DNA of 16,412 nucleotides from JBMORL01 sp049322335 (GTDB lineage: Bacteria; Bacteroidota; Bacteroidia; Flavobacteriales_D; UBA2798). The DNA is taken from contig JBMORL010000054.1 of assembly GCA_049322335.1 (NCBI GenBank), positions 1-16,412 on the forward strand, written 5' to 3'. Below, piece by piece: positions 1-6,586 of the stretch (position 1 is its first letter; every line of letters begins with the position of its first letter). The translations under genes were made by a program, and so were the position numbers. A model generated the notes under the pieces. It worked only from the letters and a program-made list of their open reading frames with translations, did no database searches and had not been told where the DNA came from.

Positions 1-792
1 AAACATTCCTCTTTTCTTCAACGCCTCTTCCACATAAGAAAAAGTAGATAAAATATCCGGCTTGCCGTTTACAACTGCCACATCATGTTCAAAATGTGCG
101 CTGGGTTTGTTGTCGGCTGTATTGATGGTCCAGCCATCGTTGAGTTGTTTTACGTTTTTGGTTCCCATGTTGATCATCGGCTCAATAGCAATCACCAGGC
201 CGTTATTGATTTTTGGCCCATATCCGCTTCGTCCGTAATTGGGAACTTCGGGCCCTTCATGCAAACTTCTTCCCAGCCCGTGGCCAACGAGTTCGCGCAC
301 CACTCCATAACCATTTCGTTCCGCATGTCGTTGAATAGCTGAACTGATATCACCAATACGGTTTCCGGTAACCGCTTTTTCGATGCCGAGATAGAGACAT
401 TCGCAGGTTACCTTCAATAATTTTTTTACCTCTGGTTTTACTTCGCCAATAGCAAACGTATAGGCATGATCTCCAACAAAACCGTTCAGCACTACACCAC
501 AATCTACCGAAACAATATCACCTTCTTTAAAAGGAGTAGTATTCGGAATGCCATGCACAACAGTTTGGTTGACTGAAATGCACAGGGAGTTAGGAAAACC
601 ATTGTATCCTTTAAAAACAGGAGTGGCATTATGACTGCGGATATACTCTTCAGCTATTTTATCAAGCTCCAGCGAGGTAACACCCGCATCAATTTTTTCT
701 GCGATTATTCCCAATGTACGTGAAACAAGCTGAGCACTTGCGCGCATCAGTTCAATTTCTTCGGGTGTTTTATGAAATACAGGGTTTCCCAT
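1..792 (-). CDS. map: Type I methionine aminopeptidase (C-terminus cut by window edge)
   Basis: Removes the initiator methionine from nascent proteins; a cytosolic dinuclear-metal M24 peptidase. The reading frame is open from the ATG at 792-790 to the window edge (264 residues), so only the last residues and the stop are missing. The expected residues fall close to E. coli Map numbering: His80 in VVHG, Asp97 in VDCG, Asp108 in GFVGD, His171 in GHGLG, His178 in LHEGPEVP, Glu204 in IAIEPM and Glu235 in HFEHD. There is no N-terminal zinc-finger or SH3-like extension, so it is the short bacterial form. The ATG shares one base with the gpmA stop (TGATG), which fixes the start and implies translational coupling. 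In many bacteria map sits beside secY in a ribosomal-protein operon; here it ends a peptidase/mutase operon, so a second map copy elsewhere is possible. Family assignment is firm. Confidence 0.96.
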   Translation of the reverse strand, partial: MGNPVFHKTPEEIELMRASAQLVSRTLGIIAEKIDAGVTSLELDKIAEEYIRSHNATPVFKGYNGFPNSLCISVNQTVVHGIPNTTPFKEGDIVSVDCGVVLNGFVGDHAYTFAIGEVKPEVKKLLKVTCECLYLGIEKAVTGNRIGDISSAIQRHAERNGYGVVRELVGHGLGRSLHEGPEVPNYGRSGYGPKINNGLVIAIEPMINMGTKNVKQLNDGWTINTADNKPSAHFEHDVAVVNGKPDILSTFSYVEEALKKRGMF

Positions 793-1397
793 CACACAAA
801 TTCTGCCTGCACAACGCGTAATTCGTTATCCAATTCGTAAATTTTTGGAGTGCCGGTAGGAATTTCCACCTGCAATATCTCTTCGGGAGTAAGTTTCTCC
901 AAATACATAATCAATGCACGAAGGCTGTTGCCATGCGCTGCAATGATAATATTCTTTCCGCTTTTCAACAACGGAATAATTTCTTTTTCAAAATACGGAA
1001 TCACTCTTTCAGCTGTATCTTTTAAGCTTTCTCCGTTAGGAGGAGCAATGTCATAACTTCTTCTCCAGATGTGTACTTGTTCATCACCGTATTTGGCAGC
1101 TGTTTCTGCTTTGTTGGCTCCCTGCAGGTCACCGTAATGACGTTCGTTAAGCGCCTGGTGTTTGGTAATGGGAATTCCGGTTTGTTTAATGGTATCGAGA
1201 ATAATGGATAGTGTGCGTTGTGCGCGCTTGAGGTCTGAAGTAAAGGCACAATCAAATTTCAATCCCTGCAAATGTTCACCTGCATTTCGTGCTTCTTCTT
1301 CTCCTTTGGGAGTAATGTCCACATCAATCCACCCGGTGAAACGGTTTTCGAGGTTCCACGCGGATTGTCCATGCCGTACAATAACTAATTTGCTCAT
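792..1397 (-). CDS. gpmA: 2,3-bisphosphoglycerate-dependent phosphoglycerate mutase
   Basis: Interconverts 3- and 2-phosphoglycerate in glycolysis and gluconeogenesis through a phosphohistidine intermediate. The 201-residue protein has the histidine-phosphatase signature RHGQSAWN with nucleophile His9, the dPGM-type segment NRFTGWIDVDIT (18-29), Arg57-59 region TSDLKRAQ, the acid Glu85 in LNERHYGDLQG, and the second catalytic His155 in AAHGNSLR. IPTGTPKIYEL near the C-terminus is also typical of GpmA. It is about 50 residues shorter than E. coli GpmA (about 250 residues); shorter forms exist in the family, and all catalytic parts are present. The usual RHGES motif reads RHGQS here (Gln11). 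The start overlaps the pepA stop as ATGA, and the stop overlaps the map start, so it is the middle gene of a coupled operon. A general histidine phosphatase is the only alternative, and the NRFTGW/LNERHYG motifs argue against it. Confidence 0.95.
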   Translation of the reverse strand: MSKLVIVRHGQSAWNLENRFTGWIDVDITPKGEEEARNAGEHLQGLKFDCAFTSDLKRAQRTLSIILDTIKQTGIPITKHQALNERHYGDLQGANKAETAAKYGDEQVHIWRRSYDIAPPNGESLKDTAERVIPYFEKEIIPLLKSGKNIIIAAHGNSLRALIMYLEKLTPEEILQVEIPTGTPKIYELDNELRVVQAEFV

Positions 1398-2848
1398 TTC
1401 CGTATTTCAGTTAAGAATTTTTTTGCAAAATTATATAGTAATCTAACGCCTACCGCACTTGCGCCTTTATGGTGATGGTCTTTTGCATCTTTCAGGAAAG
1501 CGGGGCCGGCAATATCAATATGCAGCCAGTTATACGAAGTAAAATGCTCAAGAAATTTTCCGGCTGTTGACGATCCGCCAACGGGGCCGCCAATATTTCT
1601 CAGGTCGGCTACATCCGATTTCATCAGGTCGTCAAATTCTTTCCAGAAGGGAAGTTCAGCAAGTCGTTCGTAGGTTTCTTCTCCCGATTGTATCAATGTT
1701 TTCCTGTACTTTTTATCCGTTCCCATCAATGCGCTTCCGTATTGGCCGGTAATGGCAGCTGCAGCACCGGTAAGAGTGGCCAGGTCGATCACCAGTTCGG
1801 GATCATATTTTTTGGCGAAACTCAACGCATCGCCAAGAATCAATCTTCCTTCGGCATCCGTATTTTGTACTTCTACTGTAGTTCCATCGTGCATAGTGAT
1901 GATATCATCAACTACCAGTGCATTCGAATTTATTTTATTGTCGGTGGCGGGGATAAGCCCGATGACGTATAACGGAAGTTTATTGGAAGCAATAGCTGAA
2001 ATAGAACCTGCAACAGCAGCTGCACCAGCCATATCACATTTCATGGTTTGCATAATGCCGCCTACTTTTAAACTATATCCTCCTGTATCATACACCACGC
2101 CTTTCCCAATGAAAATAAGTGGTTTTTTATTTCTTGCATTTTTAGGTTTGTAGGTGAGGATATTGAACGTAGGAGGATCGATACTGCCTTTGTTTACCCC
2201 GAGCAATCCACCCATATTCAGGGCTTCAATCTGTGATTTCTCCAGCACTTCCACGCTGAAACCACAACTTTTCCCCTGTTTTTTTATTTCCTTCGATAGG
2301 GCGGTGGCCGTTAGTGTGATTACTGGTTCGTTGACAATGTCTTTCGTAAATTTTACGGCATTCATTACCATCGAAAATTCATCCAGTTCTTTTGTGGTAA
2401 GCAGGCCTTCTTCAATGGCAATAGCCTTCAGCGAATTTTCTTCTTTCTTTTTGTTTTTGTATCGGTTAAACTGGTAATTGCACAATTCTATTCCTTCGAG
2501 GAAAGAAATAGCTTCGGTTTTACTGAAGACTTCTTTGAGGCCGGAAATGCGAAGTGTGGAGTGCTTTTCTTTATTGGCCAGTTTGCAGATTTTGCTGGAG
2601 AAAATGCGGATAGCTTCGAGCTTATAGGAAATTTCTTTTTCCTTGTTGGCATAAATAGCCACATGTACCCTGCGCTGGGCTTCGTAAAATGTGAGAAAAT
2701 CTACTTTTCCCGCAGCGATCTTTTCGGAGATAACGGTTTTGTAGGGTGAGAGGTCTGCGATCTTATTGAGGTTCGCATTGGTTTCCACTACGAAAAGAAT
2801 GTTTTCGTTGGGGGGAGTTTTTCCTTTTACGGTGCGGGTAAGGGCCAT
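1394..2848 (-). CDS. pepA: M17 leucyl aminopeptidase family protein (PepA-like)
   Basis: Cytosolic dizinc or dimanganese exopeptidase that removes N-terminal residues from peptides. Numbering from the chosen start (484 residues), the M17 metal and catalytic residues are all present: Lys249 in GKGVVYDTGG, Asp254, Lys261 in SLK, Asp272 in KCDMAG, and Asp331, Glu333 and Arg335 in NTDAEGRL. The N-terminal 150 or so residues are the weakly conserved M17 N-domain. The frame extends upstream to an ATG at 2902, but that would add 18 residues that look like translated non-coding sequence and would place the start upstream of the predicted promoter (2867-2896). The ATG at 2848-2846 is therefore preferred. 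It is the first gene of the pepA-gpmA-map operon, and its stop overlaps the gpmA start by 4 bases. The exact substrate range (leucyl, cysteinylglycyl or other) cannot be read from the sequence. Confidence 0.93.
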   Translation of the reverse strand: MALTRTVKGKTPPNENILFVVETNANLNKIADLSPYKTVISEKIAAGKVDFLTFYEAQRRVHVAIYANKEKEISYKLEAIRIFSSKICKLANKEKHSTLRISGLKEVFSKTEAISFLEGIELCNYQFNRYKNKKKEENSLKAIAIEEGLLTTKELDEFSMVMNAVKFTKDIVNEPVITLTATALSKEIKKQGKSCGFSVEVLEKSQIEALNMGGLLGVNKGSIDPPTFNILTYKPKNARNKKPLIFIGKGVVYDTGGYSLKVGGIMQTMKCDMAGAAAVAGSISAIASNKLPLYVIGLIPATDNKINSNALVVDDIITMHDGTTVEVQNTDAEGRLILGDALSFAKKYDPELVIDLATLTGAAAAITGQYGSALMGTDKKYRKTLIQSGEETYERLAELPFWKEFDDLMKSDVADLRNIGGPVGGSSTAGKFLEHFTSYNWLHIDIAGPAFLKDAKDHHHKGASAVGVRLLYNFAKKFLTEIRK

Positions 2849-2866
2849 TTTGGGGTTATTTTGGGG

Positions 2867-2896
2867 TAAAAATAGGGGATAAAGGCGGTTTGACAA
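2867..2896 (-). promoter_or_regulatory. Predicted Bacteroidota-type promoter for the pepA operon
   Basis: On the minus strand TTG (2896-2894) is followed by 19 bases and TATTTTTA (2874-2867), seven of eight matches to the -7 consensus TAnnTTTG. Eighteen bases separate the -7 element from the ATG at 2848. This predicts a short leader and excludes the upstream ATG at 2902 as the usual start. Confidence 0.55.
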
Positions 2897-2928
2897 AATC
2901 AATTATGAAGAATATTGTATAAGAGTGA

Positions 2929-2989
2929 AGCCGCGAATTTCGCTACTTACCACGAATTCAATTAGCGTTACTTAGCGTAATTCGCGGCT
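2929..2989. repeat. Long imperfect palindrome in the pepA / TlpA-OmpA intergenic region
   Basis: The arms agccgcgaatt (2929-2939) and aattcgcggct (2979-2989) are an exact 11-bp inverted repeat. Pairing resumes after one mismatch with cgcta (2941-2945) against tagcg (2973-2977). The interior holds direct near-copies attagcgtta (2961-2970) and cttagcgtaa (2971-2980), plus ccgcgaatt and ccacgaatt 19 bases apart. It lies downstream of the 3013-4710 gene and upstream of the pepA promoter, so it could fold at the 3' end of that transcript. The sequence after the stem on the minus strand is only weakly T-rich, so it is not a classic terminator. It could instead be a dispersed intergenic repeat, but no second copy is seen in this window. 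Confidence 0.6.
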
Positions 2990-3012
2990 CTATTTTCCCT
3001 TAGTAAACGGGT

Positions 3013-4710
3013 TCAGTTTTTAAAGTCGGTGGCAAGGATGCGAATGGCTATTCTCCGGTTAAGCTGATGAAAGCACTCCTGCGAATTTTTGTCGGGAGCA
3101 ATTTTTTGGATGGTTTCCATATCCAATGCAACTTCTTTATCTGTTTTATAGTTACAAACTATCATTTCTTTCATCAGAATAAGAGGTTTATGCCTGTCGT
3201 ATCCCGAAGCAACCATTCTTTTCGGATTAATCCCTTTACTGATCATATAATCCACCACGGCCTGAGCACGTCTCTGGCTGAGTTTTATAGAGTATTTATC
3301 ACTGCTCCTGCCATCGGTATGTGCTTCAAGACAGAAGATTATACCAGGATTTTCAGTCATATAATCCGCCAGCGAATCCAGCATTACAAACGATTCGGGG
3401 CGAAGTGTATATTTATCGAAGTCGAAATAAATATGAGGAATAATCTTTGATTTTTCAGGGTTTTCAAATACCGTATCCCGGAAATTGAAATAATAATCCG
3501 GTGTGAGCGGCCGTTTTCCAAAACGAATTTCATTCAAATACGGAGAAACTTTTGCTTTCAGCAGCGAATCAATCACGGGTTTTATCTCCTCTGTGAAGTG
3601 TTCTGAATAACCGACATGTGTTTTGGCAATTTTTCCTTCTTTACTGATGAGATACAAAGTGGGATAACCTGAAACATGATACATTTCCGATACTTCTTTC
3701 GCATTGAGTAATACAGGATAACTCATTTTTTTTCCTGCAATAAATTCGCGCAAAAGCTCATCGTCTTTGTCAAAAGGATTGACGCCCAAAACCACCAGGC
3801 CTTTATCTTTGTATTCATCATGCAATTGCTGTAAAAAGGGCTGCAGCTTCATACAGGGATAACAGGAGCGGTACCAGAAATCAAGCAATATCACTTTTCC
3901 GAATAGAGAGTCGATGTGAACTTCTTTTCCATCCAGATCTGTCAACTTCCACGAAGGCGTGAATTTGTTGTTTTCCAGCAGCGGAACCGGTTGCCCGGGA
4001 GAATAATTTTTTACTTTAAACCCGGCCGGAAGAAATTTTTCGAAATGAAACAGGGTATCGGTATTGAAATTCGTTTTTTGTACATCTGTAATCAGTTCCC
4101 GGTATTGATGCATTCCCTCAAAATCCAGTTTTTCGCTGAAATAATAGGCTGAAGTTTTTTTGTTGAAAGTTATATCTATTGAATTGTTTTTTATTTCTTC
4201 CCCGTCTTTAAACTGAATGGTAAATCGGCTGATTCCTTTTTTTGAAGTGAATTCCATTTTTGTTATTTCGGGATCGCTGATGAAATCTGTCCACCGTTCT
4301 TTTTTCATTAATCTGCCGATAATAAAATTACTCGTTACATTTCCATCCATGGAACCGGTACCGTATTCGGCAACATCTGTCAGCATGCAGACTTTATTTT
4401 TATAATCGATCCAGGCAATGGTTTTGCCATCATATATCTGCCTGCTTTCCCATTCGGGATGATAGATATTAAGGTAATAACCAAAACTATCACTGTACAC
4501 TCTTTTCAGGTAAACTTCAGCTTCGTAAACAGTAGTATCTTTTTCTGAAAGGAATTTTTGAAAATAAAGAATGTAATAATGGATACTTTCATTTTTTTCC
4601 ACCATTTCACCAATGGCACGCAATTCTTTTTCCGCTTTCTGTGAAAATAGACTTGCAGAAAAAAACAAAAAACCTATTGCGAAAATGATTTTTGAAAAAT
4701 TGAATTTCAT
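3013..4710 (-). CDS. Secreted LolA-like / TlpA thioredoxin / OmpA-domain fusion protein
   Basis: A 565-residue envelope protein combining three modules. Residues 1-24 form a signal peptide (Lys-rich start, hydrophobic 8-22, likely cleavage near SLFSQ). Residues about 28-215 resemble the LolA/outer-membrane-carrier type of beta sheet (YYLNIYHPE, IYDGKTIAWID). This is the least certain module. Residues about 245-385 are a TlpA/ResA-type thioredoxin domain: TPSWKLTDLDGK, then FWYRSCYPC with Cys283 and Cys286, and the cis-proline Pro350 in SGYPTLYL. Residues about 425-560 are an OmpA C-terminal domain: IYFDFDKYTLRPES, AHTDGRSS with Asp465, LSQRRAQ with Arg480 (the Asp/Arg pair that binds diaminopimelate, 15 residues apart as in OmpA), and NRRIAIRI. 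An insert with two cysteines (519, 546) sits before the last strand. Inference: a periplasmic thiol-disulfide protein held to peptidoglycan. It lies 91 bases after the next upstream gene on the same strand; no clear own promoter was seen. Confidence 0.85.
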   Translation of the reverse strand: MKFNFSKIIFAIGFLFFSASLFSQKAEKELRAIGEMVEKNESIHYYILYFQKFLSEKDTTVYEAEVYLKRVYSDSFGYYLNIYHPEWESRQIYDGKTIAWIDYKNKVCMLTDVAEYGTGSMDGNVTSNFIIGRLMKKERWTDFISDPEITKMEFTSKKGISRFTIQFKDGEEIKNNSIDITFNKKTSAYYFSEKLDFEGMHQYRELITDVQKTNFNTDTLFHFEKFLPAGFKVKNYSPGQPVPLLENNKFTPSWKLTDLDGKEVHIDSLFGKVILLDFWYRSCYPCMKLQPFLQQLHDEYKDKGLVVLGVNPFDKDDELLREFIAGKKMSYPVLLNAKEVSEMYHVSGYPTLYLISKEGKIAKTHVGYSEHFTEEIKPVIDSLLKAKVSPYLNEIRFGKRPLTPDYYFNFRDTVFENPEKSKIIPHIYFDFDKYTLRPESFVMLDSLADYMTENPGIIFCLEAHTDGRSSDKYSIKLSQRRAQAVVDYMISKGINPKRMVASGYDRHKPLILMKEMIVCNYKTDKEVALDMETIQKIAPDKNSQECFHQLNRRIAIRILATDFKN

Positions 4711-4801
4711 TTTTCTGACATTTCTTCATTTGTCTTGTATCTCAACACCCTTCTTCCCCTTTACGCGGTCTTACATCTTATATCCGCATTTATCTAACAT
4801 C

Positions 4802-5272
4802 TCATTTCTTCTTCTTCGCTTCAAACTCACCGATTAGTTTGCTTAATTCAAAAAACTCATCGTTGTTGATCCGCCCGTTTTGTTTGGCGGCTGTCAGCAC
4901 ATCGGTAATAAGATCATATTCTTCCCTGTTTTTTTTTTTTTTTCGTTTCAAAACATCTTTAAGAATATCTTTCCGTTCGTAATCGAACCCTGCTTTTTTT
5001 ATTTCCATCCAGAATAATTCCACTTCGGGCCCGTAGCCTTCGTTCCACCAGGTGAGGAAATCATTTTCGAGCGACTGAAGGCTTTTTAAATTGGCATGCT
5101 GTGGCTCGGGATGCTGAACAAGATTGCGGATCAGTTTGTTCCACTCCAGCATTCGTTCTTTGTGAAAATCTTCCATGCTTTTGGAGTGTTGTACAATCAC
5201 ATCTGCAATGCAGGTAAGCCGGGTTAATGATTCCACCCGTTTTTCGTACTCCTTTTGTTTTTTTCCGGTCAT
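4802..5272 (-). CDS. Small charged protein of unknown function with a poly-A coding tract
   Basis: I do not recognise this 156-residue protein. It is predicted cytosolic, with no signal peptide or membrane segment, and is mostly helical and highly charged. Features seen: a Lys-rich start, a Trp-rich stretch DFLTWWNEGYGPEVELFW (71-88), a basic run RKKKKN (110-115) and a lysine tail EAKKKK. The basic run is encoded by 15 consecutive A bases on the coding strand (4929-4943), a likely slippage site. One base lost or gained there leads to an early stop in either other frame, removing about 40 C-terminal residues. Its ATG overlaps the stop of the upstream AHSA1-like gene as ATGA, so it is co-translated with that gene. 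The frame is real, judging by this coupling and by protein-like composition on both sides of the tract. Confidence 0.75.
   Translation of the reverse strand: MTGKKQKEYEKRVESLTRLTCIADVIVQHSKSMEDFHKERMLEWNKLIRNLVQHPEPQHANLKSLQSLENDFLTWWNEGYGPEVELFWMEIKKAGFDYERKDILKDVLKRKKKKNREEYDLITDVLTAAKQNGRINNDEFFELSKLIGEFEAKKKK
4929..4943 (-). repeat. 15-base homopolymer (poly-A on the coding strand)
   Basis: An unbroken run of 15 T on the plus strand inside the 4802-5272 gene. It spans the end of codon Arg110, four lysine codons and part of Asn115. Runs of this length are prone to polymerase slippage and to miscounting in sequencing. Confidence 0.95.
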
Positions 5273-5763
5273 GCGTTAATCACATTTTGCAGTTGTTCGT
5301 TTTTGTTCCTCAGGTCGGGGCCTTTTTCTGCCATACATTTCAGGTTGGAAAGATAAAATGTCCACCCAATGGAACATTGTACATATAAATTTTCTTTGGG
5401 ATCATTATCAAATTCTATTTTTGATTGAGTTAACTCTACCAGTGTCTGTCCATCAATCTCACTTAATTTCACTTCTACTTCCGTTTGGCCCGAAAAAATA
5501 AACCGGATAAGAGATTTGCCATCTGCTTCCAATACAGGGTTCGACTCAAAAACATCATCCGCATAACCATGCCACAGCCAGAAATAATGATCTCCTTTCT
5601 GAATGAACTCATTTCCGCTGCGTATTCTGCCACTACTGTCTTTAAATTCCGCTTTTCTAAGAAACCAGTTTTCCAGTCCGCCCGGGGTAGCCCAAAGCGA
5701 ATAGATGGCCTCCATCGGGGCATTTACAATGATTTTGCGGCTGAAGGAGTTCCAGTGTGTCAT
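5269..5763 (-). CDS. SRPBCC / AHSA1-type START-like domain protein
   Basis: A 164-residue single-domain protein of the helix-grip (SRPBCC, AHSA1-like) fold, which usually binds hydrophobic ligands or, in the Aha1 branch, chaperones. Evidence is the typical opening SRKIIVNAPMEAIYSLWATPGGLENWF (8-34 region: beta strand, then helix with the ATPGGLENWF turn), central beta strands with GDHYFWLWHGYADDVFE (57-73), and the closing helix WTFYLSNLKCMAEKGPDLRN (134-153), where AHSA1 proteins have W..L..LK..E.G.D.R. It lacks a signal peptide, so it is cytosolic. It is the first gene of a coupled pair: its stop overlaps the start of the next gene as ATGA. It is divergent from the GyrI-like lipoprotein gene across 127 bases. 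A TATTTTTC element (5781-5774) lies 10 bases before its ATG, but no TTG is properly spaced. Ligand unknown. Confidence 0.88.
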   Translation of the reverse strand: MTHWNSFSRKIIVNAPMEAIYSLWATPGGLENWFLRKAEFKDSSGRIRSGNEFIQKGDHYFWLWHGYADDVFESNPVLEADGKSLIRFIFSGQTEVEVKLSEIDGQTLVELTQSKIEFDNDPKENLYVQCSIGWTFYLSNLKCMAEKGPDLRNKNEQLQNVINA

Positions 5764-5854
5764 GTTTTTTTCAGAAAAATAAGAAAAAACGGTTAAAAAT
5801 CAGGATTTCCGGCCATGAAATTTAGTTTACTGTAAAAGAATAAGGGTGATTTGA

Positions 5855-5862
5855 TATTTTTG
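5855..5862 (+). promoter_or_regulatory. -7 promoter element of the GyrI-like lipoprotein gene
   Basis: TATTTTTG is a perfect match to the Bacteroidota -7 consensus TAnnTTTG and ends 28 bases before the ATG at 5891. No TTG lies 17-23 bases upstream, so the -33 half is missing or weak. Confidence 0.5.
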
Positions 5863-5890
5863 GGACATAATTTTAACCCAATAAAAAACC

Positions 5891-6523
5891 ATGAAGACAA
5901 AAATCCATCATTTCGTACTTGGCGCATTTGTATGCGGTAGTTTCCTTGCCACCTCATGCGGTGGAGGCGATAAAGCCAAAGAAACCAAAGAAAAGGCGCC
6001 TGAAAAAGACACAGTTGATACGGTAGCAAAAGTAGAAGAACCTAAATTATACCAGGGATACCAGGTAAATGAAAAAGATTTTCCGGCTACTGTTTATGTT
6101 TCTACAAAAAAGGAAAAAATGGGATTTGATAAACTGGAAGCGTTTTTCGGAAAACATTTTCCTGCTATTTATGAGTTATCGGGAAAAGCCGGACATAGTC
6201 CTGCAGGCCCTACTGTAGCGGTATATTATGTTTGGGATACTATCGCAAAAACAACAGAACTTCAGGCTGCTGTTCCTGTGGTAGCGAATGGAGAAATAAA
6301 AATAAAAGGGTATGAAAAGCTCGAAATCCCGGCCTCCAAATGCCTGCATATTGAGTATTATGGAGCTTACGAAAAAATAGGCCCTGCTCACATGGCAATG
6401 GATGAATACATGGCAGAAAAAGGATTAACCCAGAAAATGGTGCTCGAAGAATACGTAACCGACCCCGGTGCTGAGCCCGACACTTCCAAATGGTTAACCA
6501 ACGTTTTTTATATCATTGAATAA
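5891..6523 (+). CDS. Lipoprotein with GyrI-like small-molecule-binding domain
   Basis: A 210-residue lipoprotein. Residues 1-23 form a lipoprotein signal peptide ending in LATSC, with Cys23 as the lipidation site, followed by GGGDK. Residues 27-52 are a charged Lys/Glu/Thr linker. Residues about 53-210 match the GyrI-like / AraC effector-binding fold: DFPATVYVS (63-71), the KLEAFFGKHFPAIYELSG helix, GPTVAVYYVWD, SKCLHIEYYGAYEKIGPA and the closing EEYVTDPGAEPDTSKW...VFYIIE. In most proteins this domain binds small, often cationic, compounds or, in SbmC/GyrI, DNA gyrase, all in the cytosol. Here the signal peptide puts it in the envelope, so a gyrase role is unlikely; ligand capture or sensing is inferred. 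The gene has its own -7 element upstream and a strong terminator downstream, so it is probably monocistronic. The start is the ATG preceded by an A-rich leader. Confidence 0.88.
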   Translation: MKTKIHHFVLGAFVCGSFLATSCGGGDKAKETKEKAPEKDTVDTVAKVEEPKLYQGYQVNEKDFPATVYVSTKKEKMGFDKLEAFFGKHFPAIYELSGKAGHSPAGPTVAVYYVWDTIAKTTELQAAVPVVANGEIKIKGYEKLEIPASKCLHIEYYGAYEKIGPAHMAMDEYMAEKGLTQKMVLEEYVTDPGAEPDTSKWLTNVFYIIE

Positions 6524-6540
6524 TTAAAACAGATAAAATT

Positions 6541-6577
6541 AAGATCCCCTGTATGAAAATGCAGGGGATTTTTTTAT
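6541..6577 (+). terminator. Rho-independent terminator after the GyrI-like lipoprotein gene
   Basis: An 8-bp stem, atcccctg (6544-6551) with caggggat (6562-6569), a 10-base loop, then a run of T (6569-6575) and further T-rich sequence. It lies 20 bases after the stop codon. Confidence 0.88.
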
Positions 6578-6586
6578 TTTCATGGG

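Noticed and set aside
85..342. Open frame on the plus strand at the left edge
   Set aside because: It lies opposite map, whose metal ligands and overlaps prove the minus-strand frame; the plus-strand translation has no protein family features.
2849..2902. N-terminal extension of pepA to an upstream ATG at 2902
   Set aside because: The 18 extra residues do not look like coding sequence and the start would lie upstream of the predicted promoter.
5475..5796. Open frames on both strands across the AHSA1-like gene
   Set aside because: They are shadows of the 5269-5763 gene, which has clear family motifs and an ATGA overlap with its neighbour.
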